64,000 bases of DNA from NCBI GenBank assembly GCA_036496585.1, contig DASXLB010000028.1:107540-171539 (forward strand), in the 5' to 3' direction. Shown in pieces: positions 48,724 to 57,886 of the stretch. Each line of letters begins with the position of its first letter. Positions within the stretch are counted from its first letter, which is position 1. The DNA is from Vicinamibacterales bacterium. Its GTDB lineage: Bacteria > Acidobacteriota > Vicinamibacteria > Vicinamibacterales > 2-12-FULL-66-21. The translations under genes were made by a program, and so were the position numbers. The notes beneath the pieces are model-generated. The model saw nothing but the letters and a program-made list of their open reading frames with translations, did not search any database and was not told the DNA's origin.

Positions 48724-51700
48724 ATGACCATCACGCGCATCGTGCCGCTTCTGGCCGTGCTGTGCCTTACGGCGCCGATCGCGGCGCAACAGACGCCCGC
48801 GCCGAAAGCCCCGCAGAAGCCGGCGAAATCCGGCGCCGTCGATCTCGCCACCGCCAAGCCGGGCCGCGATCCGAACCAGCCGCTCGACGAGGAGTACACC
48901 AGAAAGATCAAGGAGTACACCACCGAGACGTTCTTCAACTCGCCGCTGACCGACTACCTGCCGGCGAGCAAGACCGTGCCGACGCCGAAGGCCGTGCTCG
49001 GCGACATTGCCGGCGCGCCCGGCAAGCTGCCCTACTCCAAAGAGGTGTACGACTACATGCGGCGTCTCGAGAAGGCCACGCCGCGGGTCAAGGTCTACAG
49101 CATCGGCAAGACCGAGGAGGGGCGCGAGATGCTCGCGGTGGCGGTCGCGTCCGAAGCGCTGATCAAAAACCTCGACGCCGACAAGGCCGATCTGGCGAAG
49201 CTCGCCGATCCGAGAACGATCAAGTTCGACGACGATCTGGCGGATCAGATCGCCAGGCGCGCCGCGCCCATCTACTACATCACCGGCACGATCCATTCGA
49301 CCGAGGCCGGCGCGCCGACGGCGCTGATGGAGCTCGCCTACCGGCTGGCCGTCGACGACAGCCCGTACATCCGCAACATCCGTGAGCACGTCGTCACGCT
49401 GATCACGCCGATCGTCGAAGTCGACGGTCGCGACCGTGTTGTCGACGCCTACGAGTGGAAGAAGAAGCATCCCAACGACACGCCGATGGCGCCGGTCTAC
49501 TGGGGCCACTACGTGATGCACGACAACAATCGCGACGCGATGGGGATGACGCTCAAGCTGTCGCAGAACGTGCTCAACACCTACCTCGACTGGAAGGCGC
49601 AGGTGCTGCACGACCTGCACGAATCGGTGGCGCTGCTCTACGACAACACGATCGGCAACGGTCCCTACAACGCGTGGCTCGATCCGATCCTCACCAACGA
49701 GTGGCAACTCATCGGTTGGAACAACGTCAACGAGATGACGCGGATGGGGATGCCGGGCGTGTTTGCGTGGGGCACGTTCGATACCTGGTCGCCCGGCTAC
49801 CTGATGTTCATGGCGGCGACCCACAACGGCATCAGCCGGCTCTACGAGACGTTCGGCAACGGCGGCAGCGCCGACACCGAGGACCGCACGCTGACCGAGG
49901 CCGACACGGCCCGCACCTGGTATCGCCAGAATCCGGCGCCGAGCCGCGTGCGCTGGTCGCTCAGGAACAACAACAACTACGAACAGACGGGCCTGCTCGT
50001 CTCGCTCAACTACTTCGCCAACAACCGCATCTATTTCCTGCGTAACTTCTACGACAAGAGCAAGCGCTCGATCGCCAAGGCGAAGGTCGAGGGCCCGGCG
50101 GCCTACGTGTTCCCGGCCAACGATCCGCGCCCAGGGGCGCAGGCGGAGCTGCTGCGCGTGCTGCAGCGCCAAGCGGTGGAAATCTCGCGCTCGACGTCCG
50201 CGTTCACGGTCACGCTGCCGGTGAAGCAGCCCGCGACCGGCCGCGGCAGTCGTGGCGGCGGTCGTGGCGGGGCCGGCGCGGCCGGCGGCGGCCGCGGTCA
50301 GGCCCCGACCGACACTGCAGGTGAAAACGCGCCGCCGGCACCACCGCCACAGCCAACGACGCGTGAGTTCCCGGCCGGCAGCTACATCGTGCGCATGGAC
50401 CAGCCGTACTCACGCATCGCCGACACGCTGCTCGACTATCAGTACTGGGCGCCGAACGACGCTCAGCAGCGGCCGTACGACGACACCGGGTGGACGTTCC
50501 CCGAGTCGTATGCCGTGCAGGCCGTCCGCGTCACCGACGCGAAAGTGCTCGACGTGCCGATGGAGCGCGTGGCGGGTGAGGTGAAAGCGGGAAGCGGGAT
50601 CGCCGGCACTGGCAGCCTCTTCGCGATCAACCACAACGCCGACAACGCGCTCATCTCGCTTCGCTACCGGTTCAAGGACGCCGACATCCAGATTGCCGAG
50701 GAGCCGTTCGACGCCCGCGGCACGAAGTTCAACCGCGGCAGCTTCATCGTCAAGGGAGTGTCGCAGGCGGATCTCGACAAGGCGATTGGCGAGATCGGGC
50801 TGAAGGCCGTGGCGCTCGACGCGGTGCCGTCGGTCAAGACCCATCCGGCGCGCGCCGCGCGCATCGCCGTCCTGCACATGTGGTCGAACACGCAGACGGA
50901 AGGCTGGTGGCGGCAGGCGTTCGATCTCTACGGGATCCCGTACGACTACGTCGATCCCAAGTTCATTCACGACACTGCCAACCTGCGCGCCAGCTACGAC
51001 GTCATCATCTTCGGCCCGGGCGGCGGCCAGGGCGCCGTCGAGGGGACGCCGCTCTGGCGCAGCGCCATTCCGTACCAGAACACCGCCGACACGCCGAACG
51101 TCGGCACGTGGGCGCAGACCGATGACACGCGCATCGGGATGGGGCTCGAAGGGCTGCTGCACCTGCGCCAGTTCATCGATCAGGGGGGTGTGTTCATCGC
51201 CTCCAACAGCAGTGCCGATTTTGCGATCAACAACGCCTTGGCCTATGGCGTCACCTCGAACCGCGCCGGGGCCACCTCGCGCGTGGTCGGTTCGCTGCTG
51301 CGCACGAAACTGGCCGACGACACGAGCCCGATCGTCTACGGCGTGCCCGACAACCTCGCCGTCTACAGCGACGCGGGTGAGACGTTCAGCGTCAGCGCCA
51401 CCGCCGGCGGCGTTGGCCGCGGCGGCGGGGGTGGGGGAGGGGCCGCGCCCGGCGGCGGTCGCGGCGGCGGCGCCGGCACTCGTCCGACGGGACGCGGCAC
51501 GCCCGACGACGCCGACGTCGTGCAGGGACGTCCGCCGGACGAATCGACCGGCATGCCGACGCCTCCGCCGCCGCCGACCGTGCAGCCGTGGCAGTACGCG
51601 TTGCCGACCGAGGAAGCGCTCAAGCGCAATCCGGCCAATGTCATTCCGCCGCAGTTCCGGCCGCGGGTGCCGCTACGCTACGAGGCCCAGACGTCGCTGC

Positions 51701-51903
51701 TCGTCTCCGGGCTGCTCGACGGCGGCACCGACATCGCGCAGCGTCCCGTCGTCGTGGACGTGCCGGTCGGCAAGGGCCACGTGGTCCTGTTTGCGGCCAA
51801 CCCGATCTACCGTGGCGAGACCATAGGCAGCTATTTCATGGTGTTCAATACGCTCCTCAACTTCGACGCCCTGGGCGCCGGAAGAAAGCTGGATCCGCGG
51901 TAG
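48724..51903 (+). CDS. Large exported M14-family zinc carboxypeptidase-like protein
   Basis: 1059 residues with a signal peptide (cleavage near PIAAQ). The M14 domain (about residues 85-420) shows the zinc motif His191-x-x-Glu194 in TIHSTEAGAP and a third-ligand histidine in LHDLHES (296 or 299). The C-terminal 550 residues include a glutamine-amidotransferase/ThuA-like Rossmann region (IAVLHMWSNTQTEGWWRQAFD, YDVIIFGPGGGQG, GVFIASNSS, KGHVVLFAANPIYRG). Two Gly/Arg-rich low-complexity linkers interrupt it at about 500-530 and 897-935. It probably trims peptides outside the cytoplasm. TACAAT ends 10 bases before the ATG. Confidence 0.88.
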   Translation: MTITRIVPLLAVLCLTAPIAAQQTPAPKAPQKPAKSGAVDLATAKPGRDPNQPLDEEYTRKIKEYTTETFFNSPLTDYLPASKTVPTPKAVLGDIAGAPGKLPYSKEVYDYMRRLEKATPRVKVYSIGKTEEGREMLAVAVASEALIKNLDADKADLAKLADPRTIKFDDDLADQIARRAAPIYYITGTIHSTEAGAPTALMELAYRLAVDDSPYIRNIREHVVTLITPIVEVDGRDRVVDAYEWKKKHPNDTPMAPVYWGHYVMHDNNRDAMGMTLKLSQNVLNTYLDWKAQVLHDLHESVALLYDNTIGNGPYNAWLDPILTNEWQLIGWNNVNEMTRMGMPGVFAWGTFDTWSPGYLMFMAATHNGISRLYETFGNGGSADTEDRTLTEADTARTWYRQNPAPSRVRWSLRNNNNYEQTGLLVSLNYFANNRIYFLRNFYDKSKRSIAKAKVEGPAAYVFPANDPRPGAQAELLRVLQRQAVEISRSTSAFTVTLPVKQPATGRGSRGGGRGGAGAAGGGRGQAPTDTAGENAPPAPPPQPTTREFPAGSYIVRMDQPYSRIADTLLDYQYWAPNDAQQRPYDDTGWTFPESYAVQAVRVTDAKVLDVPMERVAGEVKAGSGIAGTGSLFAINHNADNALISLRYRFKDADIQIAEEPFDARGTKFNRGSFIVKGVSQADLDKAIGEIGLKAVALDAVPSVKTHPARAARIAVLHMWSNTQTEGWWRQAFDLYGIPYDYVDPKFIHDTANLRASYDVIIFGPGGGQGAVEGTPLWRSAIPYQNTADTPNVGTWAQTDDTRIGMGLEGLLHLRQFIDQGGVFIASNSSADFAINNALAYGVTSNRAGATSRVVGSLLRTKLADDTSPIVYGVPDNLAVYSDAGETFSVSATAGGVGRGGGGGGGAAPGGGRGGGAGTRPTGRGTPDDADVVQGRPPDESTGMPTPPPPPTVQPWQYALPTEEALKRNPANVIPPQFRPRVPLRYEAQTSLLVSGLLDGGTDIAQRPVVVDVPVGKGHVVLFAANPIYRGETIGSYFMVFNTLLNFDALGAGRKLDPR

Positions 51904-52171
51904 TGCGCGCTGGAGGCACCCTGAGCTCGCGCGGGTCATTGATGACGGCGCGACAGCTCAGGGTGACAAAAAATGGCGGCCGCGATTGACGCTGGGTGTC
52001 AGACCTCGAGAGCGGATCCGCACACGTCGCCGCAAGTTGCTGATTCGATTCGGTTCTAATACCTCAGCTGTGTCGGGTATGCCGGTTGCAACCTGCTGCG
52101 ACGTGCTTTCAACCTACACGTCACAATCGTTCGGGACTGTCGTCCCGGAACTTCAACGCGCGGAGATCCGC
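51904..52171. other. Non-coding stretch, 268 bases
   Basis: No convincing gene. The frame open from 51986 through the next gene has no protein-like translation before 52172. GGGTGTCAGACC near 51992-52003 resembles one unit of the 11-bp repeat found elsewhere in the window. Sequence from about 52030 to 52130 is less GC-rich than its surroundings. Confidence 0.4.
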
Positions 52172-52459
52172 ATGATTCTCATCACGGGCTCGAACATCGG
52201 GGCTATGGAGCAGGCGGCAATCGCGCTGTTTCGCGCCGGGCAGATTCCGGTGCTGGGGGAGTGGATCGCGTCGCCGCTCGCGGCCGGAGAGCCGACTTTC
52301 GACGACGTGTACGAGCCGGTGCTCGAACGTCTGGTTGAGCGCTGTGATGCACTGCTCCGTCTGCCGGGCGCCTCGACCGATTCCGATTCGCTCGTCGGCG
52401 CGGCGCGGTCGCGCGGGCTTCGGGTCTACTTCACGCTGAGCGACGCGCTGGCGGGGTAA
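52172..52459 (+). CDS. Small DUF4406-like (deoxyribosyltransferase-fold) protein
   Basis: 95 residues from the ATG at 52172, with GGAGA as a probable Shine-Dalgarno. MILITGSNIGAMEQAAIALFRAGQIPVLGEW, CDALLRLPGAST and SLVGAARSRGLRVYFTL fit the small Rossmann-like family DUF4406, related to nucleoside 2-deoxyribosyltransferases. The catalytic residues of true transferases cannot be confirmed. Its stop codon TAA forms part of the TAAACT hexamer that may drive the next gene. Confidence 0.65.
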   Translation: MILITGSNIGAMEQAAIALFRAGQIPVLGEWIASPLAAGEPTFDDVYEPVLERLVERCDALLRLPGASTDSDSLVGAARSRGLRVYFTLSDALAG

Positions 52460-52472
52460 ACTGCTCGTCAGC

Positions 52473-53441
52473 ATGCTGACGAGACGAGAATTGATGTCTG
52501 GCGCGGCGGCCGTGGCGGCTGCCGCGTTGATGCGCGACGACGCGTGGGCGCAGGCGCCATCCGGCCAGGGCAGCGTCTCCTTTCTCATGCCGGCTGGCGC
52601 GACCGACTGCCACGCGCACGTCTTCTGCGACAGCAAGGCCTTCCCGATGGCGCCAGGGCGTACCTACACGCCCGATGCGGCGCCGGTCTCCGAATACATC
52701 GCACTCGCGCGCAGGCTCGGGATCGAGCGCACCGTCTTCATCCAGCCGAGCGTGTACGGCGCCGACAACACCTGCATTCTTGCGGCGATCCGCGAGATTG
52801 GCTCACATGCGCGCGGCATCGCGGTCGTCGGGGACACGACCTCCGACGCCGAGCTCGACGACATGATCCACACCGGTATCCGGGGCCTGCGGATCAATCT
52901 CGAGACGACAGGCCAGGCCGATCCGTCGCAGGCGCGCGAACGGTTCCTCGCCGCCGTCAAGCGCATCGGCGCACGCAAGCTGCACGTCCAGATGTTCACG
53001 CGGCCATCGGTCATCGCGGCGATCAAGGAGGCGATCGAGGCGTCGCCGCTGACGGTCGTGTTCGATCATTTCGGCGGCGCGCAGGCTGCCGGCGGCGTGG
53101 AGCAGCCTGGCTTCGACGCGCTGGCGGCGCTCGTCCAGTCGGGCAAGGCGTATGTGAAGCTCTCGGCGCCCTACCGCGGTTCGACCCAGACACCCGCCTA
53201 CGCTGACATGGCGCCTCTGGCCAAGGCGCTCATCGCCGCCAACCCGCAGCGGATCCTGTGGGGCAGCGACTGGCCGCACCCGAACACGTCGCCCGAAGCG
53301 GTCAACGCCGACAGCGGCACCTCTCCGCGCCTGCCGATCGACGATGTGGCGGTGCTGAATCAATTCCAGGTCTGGCTCCCGACGATTCCACAACGGCGCG
53401 TCGTCCTCGTCGACAACCCGGCGCGGCTGTACGGCTGGTAG
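52473..53441 (+). CDS. Tat-exported amidohydrolase (PDC-hydrolase/LigI-like)
   Basis: 322 residues. LTRRELMSGAAAVAAAAL is a Tat-type signal. The metal-dependent hydrolase barrel shows TDCHAHVF (HxH at strand 1), ERTVFIQPSVYGADN, VVFDHFGGA and ILWGSDWPHPN with the catalytic Asp. This matches amidohydrolase_2 members near 2-pyrone-4,6-dicarboxylate lactonase, which open lactones from aromatic catabolism or sugar-acid pathways; the actual substrate is unknown. TAAACT at 52457-52462 ends 10 bases before the ATG. Confidence 0.9.
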   Translation: MLTRRELMSGAAAVAAAALMRDDAWAQAPSGQGSVSFLMPAGATDCHAHVFCDSKAFPMAPGRTYTPDAAPVSEYIALARRLGIERTVFIQPSVYGADNTCILAAIREIGSHARGIAVVGDTTSDAELDDMIHTGIRGLRINLETTGQADPSQARERFLAAVKRIGARKLHVQMFTRPSVIAAIKEAIEASPLTVVFDHFGGAQAAGGVEQPGFDALAALVQSGKAYVKLSAPYRGSTQTPAYADMAPLAKALIAANPQRILWGSDWPHPNTSPEAVNADSGTSPRLPIDDVAVLNQFQVWLPTIPQRRVVLVDNPARLYGW

Positions 53442-53511
53442 CCCGGCGCGCCGGCGACGCGAACCGCGCTACAATCCGCCATCCGGTCACGCGCGGAGGC
53501 ACGGCTGAACG

Positions 53512-54972
53512 ATGCGGAAGTGGATATCGGTTGCGGGAATGGTGTCGCTGGTCGTCGTCGACGTGCTGGCGACCTGCGGCGGAGGCGGCGGGGGCGGCAC
53601 CGGCGGGATGGGCGGCGGCGGCGCGATGGCCGACGTCGTCTATCAGGTGCCATGGAAGCTGCTCAACGGCAGTGAGCCGCTCGAGGGCGGCGGCCTCGTC
53701 GTCTACTGGTTCCCGGCGTCGGAAAACGAGCTGAAGAACTCGAGCCTGCGCAACTCGCGCATGCTGTCGCTCTATGCCTCGCAGTGTGTGACGATGGCGG
53801 TGGCCGACATCGGGCAGCCGCTCGGACGAAAGTTCGCGGTCGACGACAAGGCGCCGGTCGCCGTGCTCGCCCAGACCGACGGCACGATCATCGGCAAGGC
53901 GCCGGGCGATCCCGACGGCCGGCTGCGCGTCGGCAAGGTCGAAAAACTGCTCGACGGCGAGATGAAACAGCGCGAAGCCGGAGTCAAGGGCACGCTCAAT
54001 ACTGCCAAGGACGCCGCCAAGCGCGGCGACAAAGACGCCGCGATCGCCCAGTACAAATCGGTACTCGATCAGAAGTGCCTCTTCCCCAAGCTGGCGAAGG
54101 ACGCGGCCAACGAGCTGAAGAAGCTCGGCGCCGCCGGCGTCGAGCCGATGCCCGACGCGCCCGACTTCGACGCCTCGGTCGGCGCGCGAATCGAACAGGC
54201 GCTCAAGAGCGGCCTGATGGCGGAGAACATGGCCGACTACGCCAAGGCCGAAAAGTTCTACGCTGCGGCGCGGCGGCTCGATCCCGCCGATCCGGCGCCG
54301 CTGCGCTACCTGGGGGAACTCTATCGCCATCAGACCGGCGACTGGGCCAAGGCGCGCACGACGTTCGAGCAGATCCTGGCGATGCCGTCCGATCCACTGT
54401 CGCGCGCGGTTGCGCTGCACGGGCTCGGCAAGATGACGATCCACGACGGCGAGTTCCAGAAGGGGCTGCACCTGATGGAGCAGTCGGCCGCCGTGTTTCC
54501 GCTGCCGCTGACCTATCGCAACCTGGCCGTCTACTGGCACTCGGAGGGCGATCGACGGAAGGCGGATGCGTACACGAAGAAGGCGCTGGCGCTCGATCCC
54601 GACGAGCCGTTCAACGTCGTGTTCGCGGCGGCGTTCGCGGCCGGCGCCGGCGGCGACGAGGCGCGTCGCGCGCTGGCGGTCGCGCAGGCGCACGAGGACT
54701 TGCTCTGCGCGTCCTACAACCTGGCGGCGATCCATGCGCAGCTCGGCGATCGCAACAAGGCGCTCGCGCTGCTCAGGCGGCATTTCTACGCCTACGAAAA
54801 GTTCGACTCGGTCCGCAGCAAGGAGATGATGGAGGCGCGCGTCGACGCCGTGTTCGCGTCCATCGTCAAGGACCCTGAGTTCCTGTCGCTCACCGCCGGC
54901 GCCGACGGCAAGCTTCCCATGCGCGAAGGCGACGGCCGGCGGCCGCTGCCTGAAGAGATGACGAGGCACTGA
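53512..54972 (+). CDS. TPR lipoprotein-like protein with thioredoxin-like N-terminal part
   Basis: 486 residues. The N-terminus is hydrophobic and ends LATCGGGGG, a possible lipobox followed by a Gly-rich linker. Residues about 40-150 look thioredoxin-like (LVVYWFPASENELKNSS, ...GKVEKLLDG) without a CxxC pair. From about 225 to 440 there are TPR-type helix pairs (YAKAEKFYAAARRLDPADPA, WAKARTTFEQILA, AYTKKALALDPDEPF, NLAAIHAQLGDRNKALAL). Likely an envelope scaffold. It has a Shine-Dalgarno (GGAGG), and TACAAT lies 36 bases upstream. The stop overlaps the next start. Confidence 0.7.
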   Translation: MRKWISVAGMVSLVVVDVLATCGGGGGGGTGGMGGGGAMADVVYQVPWKLLNGSEPLEGGGLVVYWFPASENELKNSSLRNSRMLSLYASQCVTMAVADIGQPLGRKFAVDDKAPVAVLAQTDGTIIGKAPGDPDGRLRVGKVEKLLDGEMKQREAGVKGTLNTAKDAAKRGDKDAAIAQYKSVLDQKCLFPKLAKDAANELKKLGAAGVEPMPDAPDFDASVGARIEQALKSGLMAENMADYAKAEKFYAAARRLDPADPAPLRYLGELYRHQTGDWAKARTTFEQILAMPSDPLSRAVALHGLGKMTIHDGEFQKGLHLMEQSAAVFPLPLTYRNLAVYWHSEGDRRKADAYTKKALALDPDEPFNVVFAAAFAAGAGGDEARRALAVAQAHEDLLCASYNLAAIHAQLGDRNKALALLRRHFYAYEKFDSVRSKEMMEARVDAVFASIVKDPEFLSLTAGADGKLPMREGDGRRPLPEEMTRH

Positions 54973-55364
54973 TGGCTCAGCAGTCCGATCCGTTGTTCGC
55001 TCCGATGAAAGGCGCCGACACGCGCGTCGTCGGCGGCGTCCAGGTGGACGTCGCCGCGGCCGGCAGCGGCCGCATCAAGCGCGTCATTTACCAGCCGGGG
55101 TTCCGCTGGTCGACCGACATGAAGGACAAGGTCGGCACCGACCTCTGTATGCATGCGCACGTCGGCTTCATCGCGCGCGGCCGTATCCATGTGCAGTACG
55201 GCGATGGCACGATCGCCGAGTTCGTGGCGCCGCAGGTCGTCGCCATCGAGCCCGGCCACGACGGGTGGGTCGTCGGCGACGAGCCGGCCGTCCTGATCGA
55301 AGTCGATTTCATGGGCGAGACGCCGGCACGCTTCGGCATGTCGGACCACCACCGCCGGAAATAG
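54972..55364 (+). CDS. Cupin-like protein
   Basis: 130 residues. The A of the previous TGA is the first base of its ATG, so translation is coupled to the TPR gene. CMHAHVGFIARGRIHVQYGDG and VVAIEPGHDGWVVGDEPAVLIEVDF give the two cupin motifs, with His residues placed for a metal. No reaction can be assigned. Confidence 0.75.
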   Translation: MAQQSDPLFAPMKGADTRVVGGVQVDVAAAGSGRIKRVIYQPGFRWSTDMKDKVGTDLCMHAHVGFIARGRIHVQYGDGTIAEFVAPQVVAIEPGHDGWVVGDEPAVLIEVDFMGETPARFGMSDHHRRK

Positions 55365-55417
55365 ATGGCTCGGCTGACGGACGGGCTGGTGACGTCGAAC
55401 GAGCTGGTCCTCGTGAC

Positions 55418-55942
55418 ATGGCGTGGCCACCGCCCCTGACGACAGCCCGGCTGCGCGTGCGGCCGCTCGAGCCGCCCGATACGGCCTTCATCGTCGCGCT
55501 GCTCAACGATGAGGCGTTCGTCCGCAACATCGGCGACCGCGGCGTCCGCAGCGAGGAAGACGCCCTGGCGTACCTCGTGGCGGGACCGCTCGCCAGCTAC
55601 TCCCGTCATGGGTTCGGCCTCTGCGCCGTGACGGGCGAGACCGGAACGCCAATCGGCATCTGCGGATTGCTGCAGCGCGCCGAATTCGAGGCGCCCGACC
55701 TCGGTTTCGCGTTCCTGCCGGCGTTCCGATCGCAGGGATATGCCTTCGAGGCTGCGTCGGCCGTCAAGGCGGACGCGCACGCGCGACTCGGCATCGAGAC
55801 CCTGCTGGCCATTGTCAATCCCGAGAACGCGCCGTCGATCCGGGTGCTCGAGCGGCTCGGGTTTCGCTTCGAACGCATGACGACGCTCGGGTCGGAGCAG
55901 AAGCCGCTGCGGTTGTTCGCCGCGGGCGCGGCGACGCTCTGA
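55418..55942 (+). CDS. GNAT-family N-acetyltransferase (RimJ/RimL-like)
   Basis: 174 residues from the ATG at 55418. LTTARLRVRPLEPPDTAFIVALLNDEAFVRNIG is the usual RimJ/RimL-type start; the acetyl-CoA site is AFLPAFRSQGYAFEAASAV (the Q/RxxGxG/A region is imperfect), followed by NPENAPSIRVLERLGFRFE. Targets could be a protein N-terminus or a small amine. Confidence 0.9.
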   Translation: MAWPPPLTTARLRVRPLEPPDTAFIVALLNDEAFVRNIGDRGVRSEEDALAYLVAGPLASYSRHGFGLCAVTGETGTPIGICGLLQRAEFEAPDLGFAFLPAFRSQGYAFEAASAVKADAHARLGIETLLAIVNPENAPSIRVLERLGFRFERMTTLGSEQKPLRLFAAGAATL

Positions 55943-55958
55943 TACGATTTCGAGGCCG

Positions 55959-56300
55959 ATGAGAATCGCGCTCACCACCATTGGGCTGCTGGCGTGCTCG
56001 AACGTCTTCATGACCTTCGCGTGGTACGCGCATCTGAAAGACCTGCGCGCCAAGCCGTGGTACGTGGCGGCGCTGGTGAGCTGGGGGATCGCCCTTTTCG
56101 AGTACCTGTTGCAGGTGCCGGCCAACCGCATCGGCTACAGCGAGCTGTCGCTGTCGCAGTTGAAGATCATCCAGGAAGTGGTGACACTGTCGGTGTTCGT
56201 GCCGTTCTCGATCCTCTACATGCGGCAGCCGTTTCGTCTCGACTTCCTGTGGGCGGGCCTGTGTCTGGTGGGCGCCGTCTACTTCATGTTCCGTGGCTGA
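55959..56300 (+). CDS. DMT-type small membrane protein (DUF486)
   Basis: 113 residues with four membrane segments. The landmarks SNVFMTFAWYAHLK, ISWG-type ALVSWGIALFEYLLQVPANRIGY, LKIIQEVVTLSVFVPFSILYM and FLWAGLCLVGAVYFMF are those of DUF486, small drug/metabolite-transporter-like proteins of unknown substrate. TACGAT at 55943-55948 ends 10 bases before the ATG. Its 3' end overlaps the next gene by 8 bases. Confidence 0.9.
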   Translation: MRIALTTIGLLACSNVFMTFAWYAHLKDLRAKPWYVAALVSWGIALFEYLLQVPANRIGYSELSLSQLKIIQEVVTLSVFVPFSILYMRQPFRLDFLWAGLCLVGAVYFMFRG

Positions 56301-56757
56301 GGCACACAGCAGGCTGGATGCCGCTGGCGCGGTCGACGCGCTGGCCGGACGGCTGAGCAAGCTGCACGACAAGCGCCCGCGCGCGTGGGGCAGGATGACG
56401 CCCCACGAGATGCTCTGTCATCTCGGCGATTCGCTGGCCGGCGCCCTCGGCGAACGGCCGATCTCGCCGGCGGACACGTGGGTAAACCGCACGATCATCA
56501 AATACGTCGCCCTGCATACGAGCCTTGCCTGGCCGAAGGGGACGCCGACGCGGCCTGAGGTCGATCAAACGCGCGGCGGAACGAAGCCGTCCGACTTCGA
56601 TTCCGATCGCGCCCGCGTCATCGACCTGCTGACGCGCTTTTCTGCCGCCGACGCCCGCCACGAGCGTCATCCCCTCTTCGGGCCGCTGACGCGGGACGAG
56701 TGGATGATCTGGGGATGGCGCCATACCGACCATCATCTGCGTCAGTTCGCACTGTGA
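56293..56757 (+). CDS. DUF1569-like DinB-superfamily protein
   Basis: 154 residues, GTG start inside the end of the DUF486 gene. WGRMTPHEMLCHLGDSL and WMIWGWRHTDHHLRQFAL carry the metal-site histidines of the DUF1569 branch of the DinB fold. Unknown activity; coupled to the upstream membrane gene. Confidence 0.85.
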   Translation: MAEAHSRLDAAGAVDALAGRLSKLHDKRPRAWGRMTPHEMLCHLGDSLAGALGERPISPADTWVNRTIIKYVALHTSLAWPKGTPTRPEVDQTRGGTKPSDFDSDRARVIDLLTRFSAADARHERHPLFGPLTRDEWMIWGWRHTDHHLRQFAL

Positions 56758-56769
56758 CGGCCGATCGAA

Positions 56770-56791
56770 AGGGGCGAGCGACACCGCCCCT
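56770..56791. terminator. Hairpin before the YaeQ gene
   Basis: AGGGGCG (56770-56776) pairs with CGCCCCT (56785-56791) around an eight-base loop, 12 bases after one stop and 12 bases before the next start. Termination or message folding at the ribosome site are both possible; there is no T-tract. Confidence 0.35.
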
Positions 56792-56803
56792 CGGAAAGCA
56801 TCG

Positions 56804-57346
56804 ATGGCGCTGAGCGCGACGGTCTACACCTTCGAGATCGATCTGTCCGACAGCGATCGCGGCGTCTACGAATCGCTGGTGCTGCGCGTCGCGCGGCACC
56901 CGTCGGAGTCGGACGAGTACCTCGTCGCGCGCGTGCTGGCGTACTGCCTCGAGTACACCGACGGCACCGCGTTCTCACCAGGCGGCCTGTCGGATCCGGA
57001 CGAACCGCCGATCGCCGTGCGCGATCTGACCGGCAGGGTGCTGGCCTGGATCGACGTCGGGACACCGGATGCCGCTCGCCTGCACCGCGCCTCGAAGGCC
57101 ACGCCGCGCGTCGCCGTTTATGTGCACAAGGATCCGTATCAGTGGCTGCGGTCGCTCGTCGGCGCGCGTATTCACCGCGCCGAGGCGCTGGAGGTGTGGG
57201 GCTTTGACCGCGCGTTCGTGGCCTCGTTGTGCGCGCGTCTCGAGCGGCGCACCTCGTTTACGCTGTCGGTGTCGGACCGCGAGCTGTACGTGTCGTTTGC
57301 CGAGGCGACCCTCACCGGCCCCGTGACGCGCCTGACGCTGCCGTGA
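56804..57346 (+). CDS. yaeQ: YaeQ family protein
   Basis: 180 residues, the family's normal length. YTFEIDLSDSDRGVYESLVLRVARHPSES, LAYCLEYTDGTAFSPGGLSDPDEPPI and RIHRAEALEVWGFDR are diagnostic. YaeQ has a nuclease-like (PD-(D/E)xK) fold; its early description as a substitute for RfaH was not upheld, so the function remains open. Confidence 0.95.
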   Translation: MALSATVYTFEIDLSDSDRGVYESLVLRVARHPSESDEYLVARVLAYCLEYTDGTAFSPGGLSDPDEPPIAVRDLTGRVLAWIDVGTPDAARLHRASKATPRVAVYVHKDPYQWLRSLVGARIHRAEALEVWGFDRAFVASLCARLERRTSFTLSVSDRELYVSFAEATLTGPVTRLTLP

Positions 57347-57371
57347 CTTCGCCAGGAGTATCCTGTTCAGC

Positions 57372-57848
57372 GTGGCAAAGGGCGCGACGGCGGCGCCGGC
57401 GAAGCAGCTCGCCGGGTTCATCGCGAAGTTCTCGCCGGCGATTGCCAGGGACGCGCGCGGCGCGCTGACGCGCATCCGGCGGCTGGTCCCTGCCGGCGCC
57501 TTCCGCATGGTCTACGACAACTACAACGGCCTCGTCGTCGGCTTTGGACCGAATGCGCGTCCGTCCGACGCCATCGTCTCCATCCTCGTCGTCGCCGATC
57601 ACGTGACGCTGTGCTTCATCAACGACGCGCCGAGTCTGCCCGATCCGGAAGGGCTGCTGAAGGGGAGCGGCAACGTCGTGCGGCACGTCCGTCTGGCGTC
57701 GGCGCGCGACCTCGATCGTCCCGCCATCCTGACACTGGTGAAGACGGCGATTGCGCGATCGGACGTGCCGTTCCCACGCCGGGGGCCTTCGCCGCTGATC
57801 GTCAAGTCGATCTCGACGAAGCAGCGGCCGCGACGCAAATTGTCGTGA
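57372..57848 (+). CDS. DUF1801-like protein
   Basis: 158 residues, GTG start. QLAGFIAKFSPAIARDARGALTRIRRLVP and MVYDNYNGLVVGFGPN, then ILVVADHVTLCFINDA, fit DUF1801/YdhG-like proteins, small alpha-beta domains often near stress genes. TATCCT at 57359-57364 ends 7 bases before the GTG. Confidence 0.78.
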   Translation: MAKGATAAPAKQLAGFIAKFSPAIARDARGALTRIRRLVPAGAFRMVYDNYNGLVVGFGPNARPSDAIVSILVVADHVTLCFINDAPSLPDPEGLLKGSGNVVRHVRLASARDLDRPAILTLVKTAIARSDVPFPRRGPSPLIVKSISTKQRPRRKLS

Positions 57849-57886
57849 GCGGTCGCGCGACTCGCGGACCGGGACGTTCAGGCGAT

